From assembly GCF_000373925.1 (NCBI RefSeq), contig NZ_KB892801.1, positions 1-64,000 on the forward strand: a stretch of 64,000 nt of DNA. The letters are read 5' to 3'. The position numbers and the translations under genes are program-made. Origin of the DNA: Actinopolymorpha alba DSM 45243. GTDB taxonomy: Bacteria > Actinomycetota > Actinomycetes > Propionibacteriales > Actinopolymorphaceae. This document shows, in pieces, positions 41,395-50,598 of the stretch (position 1 is its first letter; every line of letters starts with the position of its first letter). The notes under the pieces were generated by a model. It was not told the origin of the DNA and searched no databases. It was given only the letters and a program-made list of their open reading frames with translations.

Positions 41395-42804
41395 ATGCCG
41401 GCGACGGTGGCGACGTCCGATCTGGACGTGGATGTGGTCGTGATCGGTGCCGGACCGGCCGGCGAGACGGCGGCGGGGCGTTGTGCGGACGCCGGGCTCG
41501 CGGTGGCGATCGTCGAGCGGGAGTTGGTCGGCGGCGAGTGTTCGTACTGGGGTTGTATCCCGAGCAAGACACTGATCCGGCCGGGCGACATCGTGGCGGC
41601 CGCGCGCCGGGCCCCGGGCGCCGCCGAGGCGGTGACCGGGAACGTCGACGCCGCCGCGGCGTTCGCCCAGCGCGACTACATGACCAACAACTGGAACGAC
41701 GCGGGACAACTCGGCTGGCTTGACGACAAGGGGATCGTGTTCGTACGCGGTACCGCCCGGCTGGCCGGCGAGCGTGTCGTGGAGGTCGAAACCGCCGAGG
41801 GTGGCAAGCAGAGGTTGACGGCGCGCCGGGCGGTGGTCCTCGCCACTGGTACGACACCGCTGATGCCCCCGATCGACGGCCTCGCCGACGTGCGTCCATG
41901 GAACAACCGCACCATCACCGCCGCCAAGCAGGTGCCGCGCCGGCTGCTCGTCCTCGGCGGAGGAGCCGTGGGTACGGAGATGACGCAGGCCTGCCGCCGC
42001 CTGGGCAGCGAGGAGGTGACCATCGTCGACGGCGCGCCGCGGTTGCTGTCCCGTGAGGAGCCGTTCGTCGGCGAGGAGGTGCGGGCCGCCTTTGAGGCAG
42101 AGGGAATTCGCGTCCACACCGGCGTACGCGCGAATGCGGTGCGGCGCGAGGGTGACGGCCCGGTGGTCGCCACGCTGTCAGACGGTCGGCAGCTCACGGC
42201 GGACGAGATCCTGGTCGCGGTCGGACGCCGGCCGGCCACGACGCGGGTGGGGCTGGAGACCGTGGGGCTCACGCCGGGGGAGCACGTCCAGGTCGATGCC
42301 CGGATGCGCGCCACTGGCGTGCCCGGCGACTGGCTCTACGCGATCGGCGACTGCAACGGGCGGGCGCTGCTCACGCACATGGGCAAGTATCACGGCCGGG
42401 TGGTCGGCGACGTTATTGCTGGACGTGACGTCGGCGCCGGCGCGACCGACGTGGTGCCGCGCGTGACGTTCACCGATCCGCAGGTGTGTGCGGTCGGGAT
42501 GACCGAGGCGGACGCGGTTGCCGCGGGGCTGCAGATCCGTTGTGTGACGTACGGAACGGGCAACGTGGCTGGTGCGTACGTGCAGGGGAACGGCATCACG
42601 GGCACGAGCAAGCTCGTCGTGGACACGCAACGCCGGGTTGTCATCGGTGCGACGTTCACCGGGCCTGGCATCCAGGAACTCCTGCACTCGGCCACGGTGG
42701 CGATCGTGGGACGCGTCGACCTTGCCGACCTCTGGCATGCGGTCCCGTCGTTTCCCACGGTGAGCGAGGTGTGGCTGCGCCTCCTGGAGGCGTACGGCCT
42801 GTGA
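41395..42804 (+). CDS. Pyridine nucleotide-disulfide oxidoreductase (lipoamide/mercuric reductase-like)
   Basis: 469-aa class-I flavin disulfide reductase. The FAD site is VVVIGAGPAGETAAGRCADA, the redox pair sits in GGECSYWGCIPSKTL (CxxxxC), the NAD site is RLLVLGGGAVGTEMTQACRR and YAIGDCNGRALLTHMGKYH binds flavin. The C-terminal active-site motif HPT...E is altered to HAVPSFPTVSE, so it is probably not a true lipoamide dehydrogenase. No E1/E2 or mer genes are adjacent. The ATG at 41395 follows gaggaggaggcggggcg; the frame upstream contains the promoter repeats. It diverges from the MarR gene. Confidence 0.9.
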   Translation: MPATVATSDLDVDVVVIGAGPAGETAAGRCADAGLAVAIVERELVGGECSYWGCIPSKTLIRPGDIVAAARRAPGAAEAVTGNVDAAAAFAQRDYMTNNWNDAGQLGWLDDKGIVFVRGTARLAGERVVEVETAEGGKQRLTARRAVVLATGTTPLMPPIDGLADVRPWNNRTITAAKQVPRRLLVLGGGAVGTEMTQACRRLGSEEVTIVDGAPRLLSREEPFVGEEVRAAFEAEGIRVHTGVRANAVRREGDGPVVATLSDGRQLTADEILVAVGRRPATTRVGLETVGLTPGEHVQVDARMRATGVPGDWLYAIGDCNGRALLTHMGKYHGRVVGDVIAGRDVGAGATDVVPRVTFTDPQVCAVGMTEADAVAAGLQIRCVTYGTGNVAGAYVQGNGITGTSKLVVDTQRRVVIGATFTGPGIQELLHSATVAIVGRVDLADLWHAVPSFPTVSEVWLRLLEAYGL

Positions 42805-42814
42805 CAGCGGAGTT

Positions 42815-44656
42815 TTACCGGGGCTCGTTGGTCGCGGCGGCGTTCTCCGCCTGGCTGATCTCCCAGGCCGCGTTGATGAGACCGATGTGACTGAACGCCT
42901 GCGGGAAGTTGCCGAGGAGTTCGTGGCTCACGGGATCGACCTCCTCCGCGAGCAGGCCGACATCGTTGGCATGTGCGGCGGCGCGTTCGAAGACCGCGTG
43001 CGCCCGATCAATCTGGCCTGACAGTGCGAGGGTGTGGGCGAGCCAGAACGTACACATGAGGAAGGTGCCCTCCTCGCCGGCCAGACCGTCAACCCCGCCT
43101 TGCGTGTGGTAGCGGTGGACCAGGCCCTGGTCGTCGGTGAGACGTTCACTGATCGCGTCGATCGTCTTGAGCATGCGCGGATCATCGGCGGGCAGGAAAC
43201 GGACGATGGGCAAGGTGAGAGCGGAGGCGTCGAGTTCGCGGGAGCCGAAGTATTGCGTGAACGCGCCGACTTCGTCATTCCAGCCATCCCTGAGGATAGT
43301 GCGGCGAATCTCGTCGCGAGTTCTCCGCCAGGTGTCGACCCGGTCAGCTGCGCCGAGCAGAGGGCCAAGCGCGAGGGCGCGGTCGAGCGCCGCCCAGCAC
43401 ATCACCTTCGAATGCAGGAAATGCTTGGGGGCGCTGCGTACCTCCCAGATTCCGTGGTCGGTCTCACGCCAACGTTCGGCGGCGGCGTCCGCACAGTCCA
43501 CGAGGAAGCGGCGGGTCTCGTCGTCGATGCCGGTGAGGTAGTCCGCGAGTCGATCGGCCGCGCAGAGAATCTCGCCGTACACGTCGATCTGCCGCTGGTC
43601 CCACGCGCCGTTGCCGATACGGACAGGACGGCTGCCCCTCCAGCCGCGAAGATGTGGCAACGTGCGTTCGGACAGGTCGCGTTCGCCGCCCACGCCGAAC
43701 ATGATCGGAAGCCACTTTTCCGTGCTCAGCGAGGGGGCGGCGGCCGTGAGGAAGGCGAAGAAGTCGTTCGCCTCGTCGGGGCAGGCAGCGACCCAGAGCG
43801 CTTCCAGGGTGAGGCTCGCATCGCGTACCCAGCTGTAGCGGTAGTCCCAGTTGCGTTCGCCGCCTTCCGCCTCCGGCAGGGAGGTCGTGGCGGCTGCCAC
43901 GATGGCGCCGGTGGGTTGGAAGGTCAGGGCCTGGAGTACGCGCCCGCTGTGGTGGACGTGGTGGTGCCACGGTCCGACGTAGGCCTGGTGGAGATCTGAC
44001 CAGGAGCGCCAGGCCGCGATGGTGGAGTCCAGCCGGTCGGCGAGCTCGGCCTGCTCCCAGACCCGAGCGGGTGGTTGCTCGAGAGTCGAGCAGTGCAAGC
44101 CAAAATAGAGCGTCGTACCAGCATCGATGGTGACATCCGCGACGGCCCCGTCGTGACCGATGTCGAGCCTGACCGGCGTGGTGAGCACCAGCAGGCGGGC
44201 GCCCGTGCGGGCGGTTACGCCGCTCGTTGTCTCGGTGAGGATGGGGTTGATGAGGCCGTATTCCGGTCGTGGGTGGTACGCGATGTGGATGGGGACGCTG
44301 CCTTGTGTGCAGTGAAGACGACGGATCACCAGATGTGGAACGTCGGCGCCGAGCCGGTGCCCCGCATTGTCGTGGCCGAGCGCGAACGCGTCAGTGAGAA
44401 CGACCGTCCCTGATCCGGTGTGGAACGTCGTCTCCAGCACCATCGTCTGGTCGAGGTAGCGTCGGCTCGTCTCGAACCATCCCGAGGGACGGATCGACCA
44501 GTGGCCGGCATTGTCGTCGAGCAGGCGGGCGAAAATCGACGGGCTGTCGAATCTCGGAGAGCACAACCAGTCGAGCGAGCCGTGGTGGCTGACCAGGGCC
44601 GCGGAATGCCGATCGGAAAGAATCGCGTAATCGGCGATGGGTGTCGTACTCATCAT
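42815..44656 (-). CDS. Glycoside hydrolase family 15 protein (glucoamylase/trehalase-like)
   Basis: 613-aa GH15 enzyme. An N-terminal beta-sandwich (IADYAILSDRHSAALVSHHG, DWLCSPRFDSPSIFARLLDD) is followed by the alpha-toroid: NWDYRYSWVRDASLTLEALW, HGIWEVRSAPKHFLHSKVMC with the first catalytic Glu, and GLLAEEVDPVSHELLGNFPQ with the second. Cytoplasmic members in actinobacteria include trehalases and glucoamylases; the substrate cannot be decided here. No signal peptide. The ATG is at 44654-44656, with a second Met at once. The stop is 10 bp from the convergent oxidoreductase stop. Confidence 0.92.
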   Translation of the reverse strand: MMSTTPIADYAILSDRHSAALVSHHGSLDWLCSPRFDSPSIFARLLDDNAGHWSIRPSGWFETSRRYLDQTMVLETTFHTGSGTVVLTDAFALGHDNAGHRLGADVPHLVIRRLHCTQGSVPIHIAYHPRPEYGLINPILTETTSGVTARTGARLLVLTTPVRLDIGHDGAVADVTIDAGTTLYFGLHCSTLEQPPARVWEQAELADRLDSTIAAWRSWSDLHQAYVGPWHHHVHHSGRVLQALTFQPTGAIVAAATTSLPEAEGGERNWDYRYSWVRDASLTLEALWVAACPDEANDFFAFLTAAAPSLSTEKWLPIMFGVGGERDLSERTLPHLRGWRGSRPVRIGNGAWDQRQIDVYGEILCAADRLADYLTGIDDETRRFLVDCADAAAERWRETDHGIWEVRSAPKHFLHSKVMCWAALDRALALGPLLGAADRVDTWRRTRDEIRRTILRDGWNDEVGAFTQYFGSRELDASALTLPIVRFLPADDPRMLKTIDAISERLTDDQGLVHRYHTQGGVDGLAGEEGTFLMCTFWLAHTLALSGQIDRAHAVFERAAAHANDVGLLAEEVDPVSHELLGNFPQAFSHIGLINAAWEISQAENAAATNEPR

Positions 44657-45356
44657 GTGCTCGCGGTGGGCTATCTCATAGACGGATAGATTGTCTTTGT
44701 GTCTACCAAATGTTCAGTTCGGGTTAGGACCGTTGAGTTCATGAAATGAAGCGATTGTGTGGCCGATTGGTTCGTTTCTGCTGCCTTCTGTTGGGCTTCA
44801 CTTTGACTTCTTCGGAAGCCTTGACGGGGCAGTTGGGCGGTGCCTAGGCTCAGGCGCCAGAGGCGCAGGTGAACAGCAATGTCGGCCCCCTCTCCGCCTG
44901 ATGCCTGCGCCTCTAACCATGTTCTCTCAGGTGCGGCCATGCTCTGTCATGCGTGATCATGGGCAGCATCGGATGTCTGTTCCTCCAGCATGCTCCGCCG
45001 TTGGAGTCGGGGTTTGTGATTCCCGGCCGCTGACGTCTGGTGCTTCGTCGGATCCCCTTGTCTTGGGCGCAGTTGGCCGCCGGCAGCGGTGAGCATCCGG
45101 AACTACCGCGGTTGATCAACTTCGCCGGAGCAGCGGGCCATGATGAAGGCGCGGCCTTATGTCTCAGCATCCGGGTAGGCAAGGTGTGCGCCCTGAGGCC
45201 TATTGAGAACGTCCGCCGTTCGGCTCCGCCGCCACAGGGGGGCGTTTGGGTGGGCCCCCACGGCGAGCCGCCAGTTGACTCACGGGCCGGACGGCCTGGG
45301 ACTGGTCTATGCGAGATCGCTCGCGGGGCTTTCGGTGACTCGGTGATGGAAGCGCG
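44657..45356. other. 700-bp gene-free region
   Basis: No frame here looks coding. It contains the likely GH15 promoter with atagattgtc at 44686-44695 and the arms tagac / gtcta around it. An 11-bp perfect inverted repeat agaggcgcagg / cctgcgcctct lies at 44859-44869 / 44904-44914. The right end is next to the DUF222-HNH element copy 2. Low-complexity frames on both strands around 44913-45386 lack ribosome-binding sites and family similarity. Confidence 0.6.
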
Positions 45357-45405
45357 CCGGCAGGCTCGATAACCCTTTGTTTTCAAGGGTTCTCGAGCCT
45401 GCCGG
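45357..45405. terminator. Hairpin ending the DUF222-HNH element, copy 2
   Basis: Stem ccggcaggctcga / tcgagcctgccgg with nested aaccctttg / caagggtt pairing, 33 bp after the pseudogene stop on the minus strand. It matches 35651-35698 in outer stem and position. Confidence 0.85.
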
Positions 45406-45438
45406 TTTGTTTGCTGTCCCGCATCTTCCCGGGTCCAG

Positions 45439-47153
45439 CTAGAACGGCGGCGGGTCCGGATCGTCGGGTTCGACGGGGTCGGTGAGGCGTGGTGGCGTGA
45501 CCGTGTATTGCCGGCTGTGCGGGTCGGTGTACTGGAAATGGCCTGGGCTGGTTTGTTCGACTTTCCAGTCGCCTTCGGTTTTGACTCGGTGGTGGCGGCG
45601 GCACAGTGGCGCCACGTTGTTCACCGAGGTTTCGCCACCCTCGGAGTAAGCCTTCGTATGGTCAAGGTCGCAGGAGATCGCTGGGCGTCGACACAGCATC
45701 CAGGTGCAGCGCTGGTTGAGTGACTGCACAAACTCCGCCGGAAGACCGCGTAAGAAGCGTTTCGACAGCGGATGCAGGCTCAACAACTGCCCGGTCACCG
45801 GGTGCGTGATACCGATGGCGAACATCGCGTCGGGGTTGTCGAGATGGTTCGCGATCAGCCGCCGCGCTACTTCGGTGAGCACGGGCCCGAACCCGCCAAG
45901 CTCGGCTGGCCGTTCCGCCAGCTCGAACAGGGTCGTGATCGGCACATTCAGCTGAAGCTTCGCCTTGATCGCCGCCTTCCAGGACCGGAACGCGAGCGGG
46001 ATCTCCTGCTCGGCAAGGTCGCCCTCGCCGGGGATCCTCTCGCGGGACCCGCTGTCGCTGCTGGGTCGACGTGCTGGCCGGTCCAACGGATGCGTGTAGG
46101 TGGCGGGCTTGCAGTCCTCACACGGGCACCCCACAAGGTGGTGATCGTGGTCGCATCCGGTGTGCCGGCACCCGTCCGCCATGCTGCCTGAGTCGTGTTC
46201 AGCGTCGGCCTGGGAAGAGCTGTCAGCGTTGTCCTGCTCGTCGAGCGGGTCGTCAAAGGATCCTTGACGGGCGCTGGAGTCGTCGCTGTTCTCCCCGTCG
46301 TCCTTCTCGCAGGTGCAGTCTTCGCCGGGAGGGTTTTCCTCTCTACCGGCTTCGGGTGTGCTGTCGCAGATGAGGACGTCTGCCTGGCCGGACAGGATGG
46401 AGATGGCGATGTCAGCGCGCAATTGCGGGAGGGTGCGTTCGTCCCCGCGTGCTTTCTCGGTGCGGGCGATGGCGTCGAGGTATGCCCAGGCTTGGGCGGC
46501 TTGGTCGTGGGGATGCCGTGGAGGCGGAGGATGGAGACGTTGTCGATGTCGGGGTAGACGGCCACGCCCCGGTCGTCGCGAGCCCTCTTGTGCCGCTCTT
46601 TCGCAGCCTCGGGGTTGATCTTCACGATTTCGGCTTCGACATAGAGCCGCAACAGCCCACCCCGCAGTTTCAGCACCTCGGGGAAGATCGCCTCATCCAC
46701 CGCCGCGCGGTCAGCCGGAGGGAGCGAAGCGAGCCGGTCGACGATCGTCCGCACCTCAGAGAACTCCAACTCCCCGCGTTCCATGGCCTGCCGGGTGTTG
46801 GGCAAGTCAGTCACGGCCAAGGCAATGAACATGAACTGATCAGCGCGGTAGTTGGTCCACCCCAACATCGGCGCAAGCAGCTCAGCCGCGCGTGGCTCCG
46901 GCACAGACGAGCGTTCCGCCTCATCGTCCTTGAAGCAGGGCGGGCAGTGCGCCAGAATCTGTGTGTCGCCAAGGCTCAACGCCTCAGCCCAGCGAGCAAC
47001 CTTCCGACCCGCGCGGACCAGCTCCCCCACCTCAAACCCGTTACAGGCAGACCGATCGACGCCAGCAAGCGCGGCCACCAACTCCGGACCGGGAAGCATC
47101 TCAGCAAACCCGGGCGGGAGCGGAGAGATCCGCACACCATCGCCGTCGCTCAT
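45439..47153 (-). pseudogene. DUF222 / HNH endonuclease gene, frameshifted copy
   Basis: The N-terminal part (47153 down to about 46516) and C-terminal part (from about 46510 to 45439) are in different frames. Alignment with the intact copy shows one missing base: the intact gene has ggcatctcccacgacc where this copy has ggcatccccacgacc (plus-strand ggtcgtggggatgcc near 46502-46516). After the shift the first frame runs on as nonsense (TPSPAPRKHAGTNAPS) to 45948. The second half keeps a complete HNH motif (CDLDHTKAYSEGGETSVNNV, PLCRRHHRVK). Few other differences have built up, so inactivation is recent, or the base is a sequencing error. Confidence 0.85.
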
Positions 47154-47360
47154 GTGTTCGAATTTAGCCGATCAAGATCATGGTTCGCAACCGGCGAGGA
47201 CGTCGAAACCCCTTATTTACAAGGAGATTCACTTCTTTGCCTGAGTGGTCGCAGACCGGACCCTCAGCCCTGGGCGGCAGCCAGCCGGCAGCCTGGCCGG
47301 GAGCCAGTCTAGCCGGGCCTGACTGGACGCGGAAATGCCGACGACCGCGACCATGGCAGC

Positions 47361-47396
47361 GATCCCGATCCCGATCCCGATCCCGATCGCGATGCC
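47361..47396. repeat. Hexanucleotide tandem repeat (gatccc)
   Basis: Four perfect gatccc units followed by gatcgc and gatgcc, in a gene-free stretch between the DUF222 element and the DUF1707 gene. Confidence 0.9.
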
Positions 47397-47407
47397 GAGC
47401 GCCGCCT

Positions 47408-47492
47408 GACCGGCTCGGATCCGGGGCCGAGGCCAGCCCGGGGGTCGGGCTCGGGTTGTCGATCGTCCGGTCTGTCGTGCACGCGCACGGGG
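47408..47492 (+). pseudogene. Possible histidine-kinase C-terminal remnant
   Basis: Frame 2 reads GVGLGLSIVRSVVHAHG, which matches the G2 box and end of the HATPase domain of sensor kinases. Nothing upstream or downstream continues the domain. The 490-bp interval 47154-47644 otherwise holds the hexamer repeat and two ggcgtacgcc palindromes. Confidence 0.45.
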
Positions 47493-47566
47493 TGAGGTCC
47501 GGGCGATCCCAGGACGGGCGGCGGCCTGGTCGTGCGGGTCGTTCTTTGGGAGTCCCCGCCGGAGGG

Positions 47567-47590
47567 GGCGTACGCCCCAGGGCGTACGCC
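47567..47590. promoter_or_regulatory. Tandem ggcgtacgcc palindromes upstream of the DUF1707 gene
   Basis: Two identical 10-bp perfect palindromes start at 47567 and 47581, 55-78 bp before the DUF1707 start. Possibly an operator; no regulator is assigned. Confidence 0.4.
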
Positions 47591-47644
47591 GAGTGCATCC
47601 GGCAAGCTGATGCCGACCCCCGCGGCGCGCGCGAGCATGGGCTC

Positions 47645-48109
47645 ATGACGACCCAACACCCGATCCGGGCCTCCGACGCCGAACGCGACGCTTTCGCACG
47701 CCGGATCCAGTCGGCTGCGGCCGAGGGACGGCTGACGCTGGAGGAGGCCGACGAACGCCTCGGTGGCGTGTACGCCAGCAGGTTCCGTCATGACCTCGAT
47801 CCGCTCGTCGCGGATCTGCCGGCCGACCAGGGCGTGCCCGAGCGGCTCGCTCCAGACGCGGCGAGCCGAGTCGACGCGCCCTCGCCGGCTACGCCAGCGA
47901 GGCCGGCCGCGTTCCCCACGAACAACCGCGCGCTGGCGATCCATGCCGTCGTGGTCACGCTGCTCTCGGTGATGCTGGTCGAGCGATGGGTCATTTCTGG
48001 AGTTCCATACTTTTGGCCCATGTTTCCGATGTTCTGGCTCGGACTCAGCCTCTTCGTCCACGCCATTCTTCGGCGCCGGAATGACATGGCCCGGTGGAGC
48101 CGCGGCTGA
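47645..48109 (+). CDS. DUF1707 protein with two C-terminal membrane helices
   Basis: 154-aa protein. The DUF1707 segment PIRASDAERDAFARRIQSAA then EGRLTLEEADERLGGVYASR and LDPLVADLP (residues about 5-60) is common at the N-terminus of small actinobacterial membrane proteins and is thought to be a regulatory or binding module. A Pro/Ala-rich linker leads to two helices (AIHAVVVTLLSVMLVERWVI; PMFPMFWLGLSLFVHAILRR), the short two-helix anchor often joined to this module. The ATG at 47645 starts directly with the module; the frame upstream is repeat-derived. Function unknown. Confidence 0.85.
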   Translation: MTTQHPIRASDAERDAFARRIQSAAAEGRLTLEEADERLGGVYASRFRHDLDPLVADLPADQGVPERLAPDAASRVDAPSPATPARPAAFPTNNRALAIHAVVVTLLSVMLVERWVISGVPYFWPMFPMFWLGLSLFVHAILRRRNDMARWSRG

Positions 48110-48234
48110 GTCGGCGATATCGCTCACTCGCCGGCCTAGCCTGACAACGCCCTTCGAAATCGTTATGTCGCCCGTGTTTGTCATTTTGTGACACGGGCAT
48201 GCATTCCCCGGGATCGACGTTCAGGGGATGCGCG

Positions 48235-49941
48235 ATGGCGATCGGATCACGCACCGAGCCGCGGCCGGCAAGTCGGCGGCGCAACCTGGGCACGACGGTG
48301 GTCAGGTGGATGACCTCCACTGACCACAAGGTCATTGGGCAACTTTATCTCATCACGTCATTCTCGTTCTTTCTCGTCGGCGGCGTGATGGCCATGATTA
48401 TCCGGGCCGAGTTGGCGCTACCAGGCGCGCAGATCCTCACCGGCCGGAGTGGCCCTGAGATCTACAACCAGCTCTTCACCATTCACGGCACGATCATGTT
48501 GTTGTTGTTCGCGACGCCGCTGTTCGTCGGTTTCGCGAACGTCATCATGCCGTTGCAGATCGGCGCTCCGGACGTCGCCTTTCCCCGGCTCAACATGCTG
48601 AGCTACTGGATGTTCCTGTTCGGCGGCCTGATCGTCCTGTCGGGATTCCTCACGCCCTCGGGCGCGGCTGACTTCGGGTGGACGGCGTACTCAACTCTCA
48701 ACAGCCAGGCGCGCGCACCGTCGATCGGCGCGGACCTGTGGGTGATGGGGTTGTACCTGTCCGGGCTCGGCACCATTCTCGGCGCGGTCAACTTCATCAC
48801 GACGATCTTCTGCCTGCGGGCACCCGGCATGACGATGTTCCGGATGCCGATCTTCACCTGGAACACGCTGATCACCAGCGTCATGGTGATCATGGCGTTC
48901 CCGGTGCTGGCGGCGATCCTGCTCGAACTCGAAGCCGACCGGAGGTTCGGTGCCCAGGTCTTCGAGGCCAGCCACGGCGGGCCCATCCTGTGGCAGCATC
49001 TGTTCTGGTTCTTCGGTCATCCCGAGGTTTACATCATTGCTCTGCCGTTCTTCGGGATCATTACCGAGATCATCCCGGTGTTCAGCCGCAAGCCGTTGTT
49101 CGGCTACATCGGCATGGTGGCGGCGACGATTGCGATCGCCCTGCTGTCGATGGCGGTGTGGGCCCACCACATGTTCACCACGGGCGCGGTCTACCGTCCC
49201 TTCTTCTCGCTCATGACGTTCTTCATCGCCGTACCGACCGGCATCAAGTTCTTCAACTGGATCGGCACGATGTGGCGAGGTTCGTTGACCTTCGAGACGC
49301 CGATGCTGTGGGCGATCGGCTTCCTCGTCACCTTCTTGTTCGGCGGGCTGACGGGAGTGATCCTCGCGTCACCGCCGCTGGATTTCCAGGTCCAGGACAC
49401 CTATTTCGTGGTCGGCCACTTCCACTACGTGGTCTTCGGCACGGTGGTCTTCGCGATGTTCGGTGGGTTCTACTTCTGGTGGCCGAAGATGACCGGCCGG
49501 ATGCTGAACGAACGGCTCGGACAAATTCATTTCTGGACGCTCTTCGTGGGATTCCAGGTAACCTTCTTCGTACAACACTGGCTTGGTGCGGAAGGAATGC
49601 AGCGGCGAATATTCGACTATCTTCCGGAGGACGGCTTCACCACGCTCAACACCGTGTCCTCGATCGGAGCCTTCCTGCTGGGAATGTCGACCCTGCCGTT
49701 CCTCCTCAACGTCGTCCAGTCTCGCCGGAGCCCAAGGGTGGAGGTGGACGACCCGTGGGGATGGGGGCGTTCCCTCGAATGGGCCACGGCCTGCCCGGCG
49801 CCACGACACAATTTCACGTCGCTGCCGCGCATCCGGACGGAGAGCCCGGCGTTCGATCTTCACCATCCAGAAGTTGCCAGGCTTGAGCTGGAGCAGTACA
49901 CCAGCGCAAGAACGTCAGAGGAACGCGGGGGAATGACATAG
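48235..49941 (+). CDS. ctaD: Cytochrome c oxidase subunit I (aa3-type)
   Basis: 568-aa haem-copper oxidase subunit with 12 helices. The haem a His is in [20 protein letters not shown], the CuB His and cross-linked Tyr in [15 protein letters not shown], two CuB His in [12 protein letters not shown] and the haem His pair in [14 protein letters not shown], so the active site is complete. It belongs to the terminal oxidase that reduces O2 to water and pumps protons. No subunit II, III or qcr gene is nearby, so this is a stand-alone copy, probably a paralogue of one in the main cta-qcr cluster. The ATG at 48235 follows cagggg; an earlier in-frame start is unlikely. Confidence 0.93.
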   Translation: MAIGSRTEPRPASRRRNLGTTVVRWMTSTDHKVIGQLYLITSFSFFLVGGVMAMIIRAELALPGAQILTGRSGPEIYNQLFTIHGTIMLLLFATPLFVGFANVIMPLQIGAPDVAFPRLNMLSYWMFLFGGLIVLSGFLTPSGAADFGWTAYSTLNSQARAPSIGADLWVMGLYLSGLGTILGAVNFITTIFCLRAPGMTMFRMPIFTWNTLITSVMVIMAFPVLAAILLELEADRRFGAQVFEASHGGPILWQHLFWFFGHPEVYIIALPFFGIITEIIPVFSRKPLFGYIGMVAATIAIALLSMAVWAHHMFTTGAVYRPFFSLMTFFIAVPTGIKFFNWIGTMWRGSLTFETPMLWAIGFLVTFLFGGLTGVILASPPLDFQVQDTYFVVGHFHYVVFGTVVFAMFGGFYFWWPKMTGRMLNERLGQIHFWTLFVGFQVTFFVQHWLGAEGMQRRIFDYLPEDGFTTLNTVSSIGAFLLGMSTLPFLLNVVQSRRSPRVEVDDPWGWGRSLEWATACPAPRHNFTSLPRIRTESPAFDLHHPEVARLELEQYTSARTSEERGGMT

Positions 49942-49987
49942 CCGAGTGGCGTGTCGCGTTCCTTTGCTTGAGGGGGGAGAAATACGC

Positions 49988-50491
49988 ATGACCCAGAAGT
50001 ACACGCTTGGCGGGGGGACTCGGCTTGACCTAGGTTCGGAGCAGCTCAGTGCTCTGGTCAGCCATATCCCGACGCAGCGGCGGCAGGACGAGGAGCAGGC
50101 TGACCCGCCGACGCAGGTGCGGGCCGACGTTCCTGAGTCGGACCAGCGGAACGACAACGGTTCAGAAACTGACCAGCAGAATAGCAGCGGTTCAGAAACT
50201 GGCCAGCAGAATGGCAGCGGTTCAGAAACTGACCAGCGGAACGGCGCCGACGCTGATCAGCGCGACACCACGGGGGCTGACCGTCCAGGCGAGGTCTCCG
50301 GCGGGGTACGGGTTGCCCTGACCAAGCCGGGGCGGGGCCGCCCGTCCCTCGGTGGGCAGGGGCGCTCGCCGCAGGTGACGTTCCGCGCGCCGCCGGCCCT
50401 GCGCGCGAAGGCGGCCGAACGCGCCGCCCGCGACGGCAAGACGGTGTCCCAGCTGGCGCGTGAAGCGTTCGAGATGTACCTCACCAGCTAG
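49988..50491 (+). CDS. Ribbon-helix-helix protein with internal decapeptide repeats
   Basis: 167-aa protein. A short N-terminal part (YTLGGGTRLDLGSEQLSALV) is followed by repeats built on GSETDQQNSS encoded by 30-bp units (copies at 50159, 50189 and 50219, plus a degenerate one before), then a basic GRGRPSLGGQGRSPQ and a C-terminal ribbon-helix-helix domain, VTFRAPPALRAKAAERAARD then GKTVSQLAREAFEMYL. RHH proteins are DNA-binding repressors or antitoxins; no toxin gene is adjacent. The ATG at 49988 follows gaggggggagaaat. It is the only gene between ctaD and a strong terminator. Confidence 0.82.
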   Translation: MTQKYTLGGGTRLDLGSEQLSALVSHIPTQRRQDEEQADPPTQVRADVPESDQRNDNGSETDQQNSSGSETGQQNGSGSETDQRNGADADQRDTTGADRPGEVSGGVRVALTKPGRGRPSLGGQGRSPQVTFRAPPALRAKAAERAARDGKTVSQLAREAFEMYLTS

Positions 50492-50521
50492 CCAGCACCA
50501 CGACCAACCGGCAGCCCTTAC

Positions 50522-50564
50522 CTGGCGGAGGTGGCTCGGCCCCAGCCCGAGCCACCTCCGCCAG
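50522..50564. terminator. Strong hairpin terminator after the RHH gene
   Basis: Perfect 18-bp stem ctggcggaggtggctcgg / ccgagccacctccgccag with a 7-nt loop, 31 bp after the stop. An almost identical core (cttggcggagg / cctccgccaag) forms the hairpin at 60568-60615. Confidence 0.88.
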
Positions 50565-50598
50565 CTCATTCGGAGTCAGGGCACGCAATGTGAGACAG

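Larger units (their letters stand above)
45357..47224 (-). repeat. Large inverted duplication, copy 2 (DUF222-HNH element)
   Basis: Minus-strand counterpart of 33797-35698, bounded by the same ccttgtaaataagg palindrome (47211-47224) and the ccggcaggctcga hairpin. Coding parts are highly similar over their length except the acidic insert, which differs in length and content. Confidence 0.85.

Noticed and set aside
44913-45386. Possible small genes on either strand in the 700-bp gap
   Set aside because: Low-complexity translations, no ribosome-binding site and no similarity to a known family.
33797-47224. The region between the two DUF222 copies as a composite transposon
   Set aside because: DUF222-HNH proteins are not known transposases and no target duplications are visible; an inversion-prone segment is the safer description.
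10441-50250. Tandem repeats at 10441, 36266 and 50159 as possible CRISPR arrays
   Set aside because: The units are contiguous, in frame with coding sequence and lack unique spacers; no cas genes are present.
49988-50491. RHH gene as the antitoxin of a toxin-antitoxin pair
   Set aside because: No toxin-sized gene is on either side; a terminator and unrelated genes flank it.
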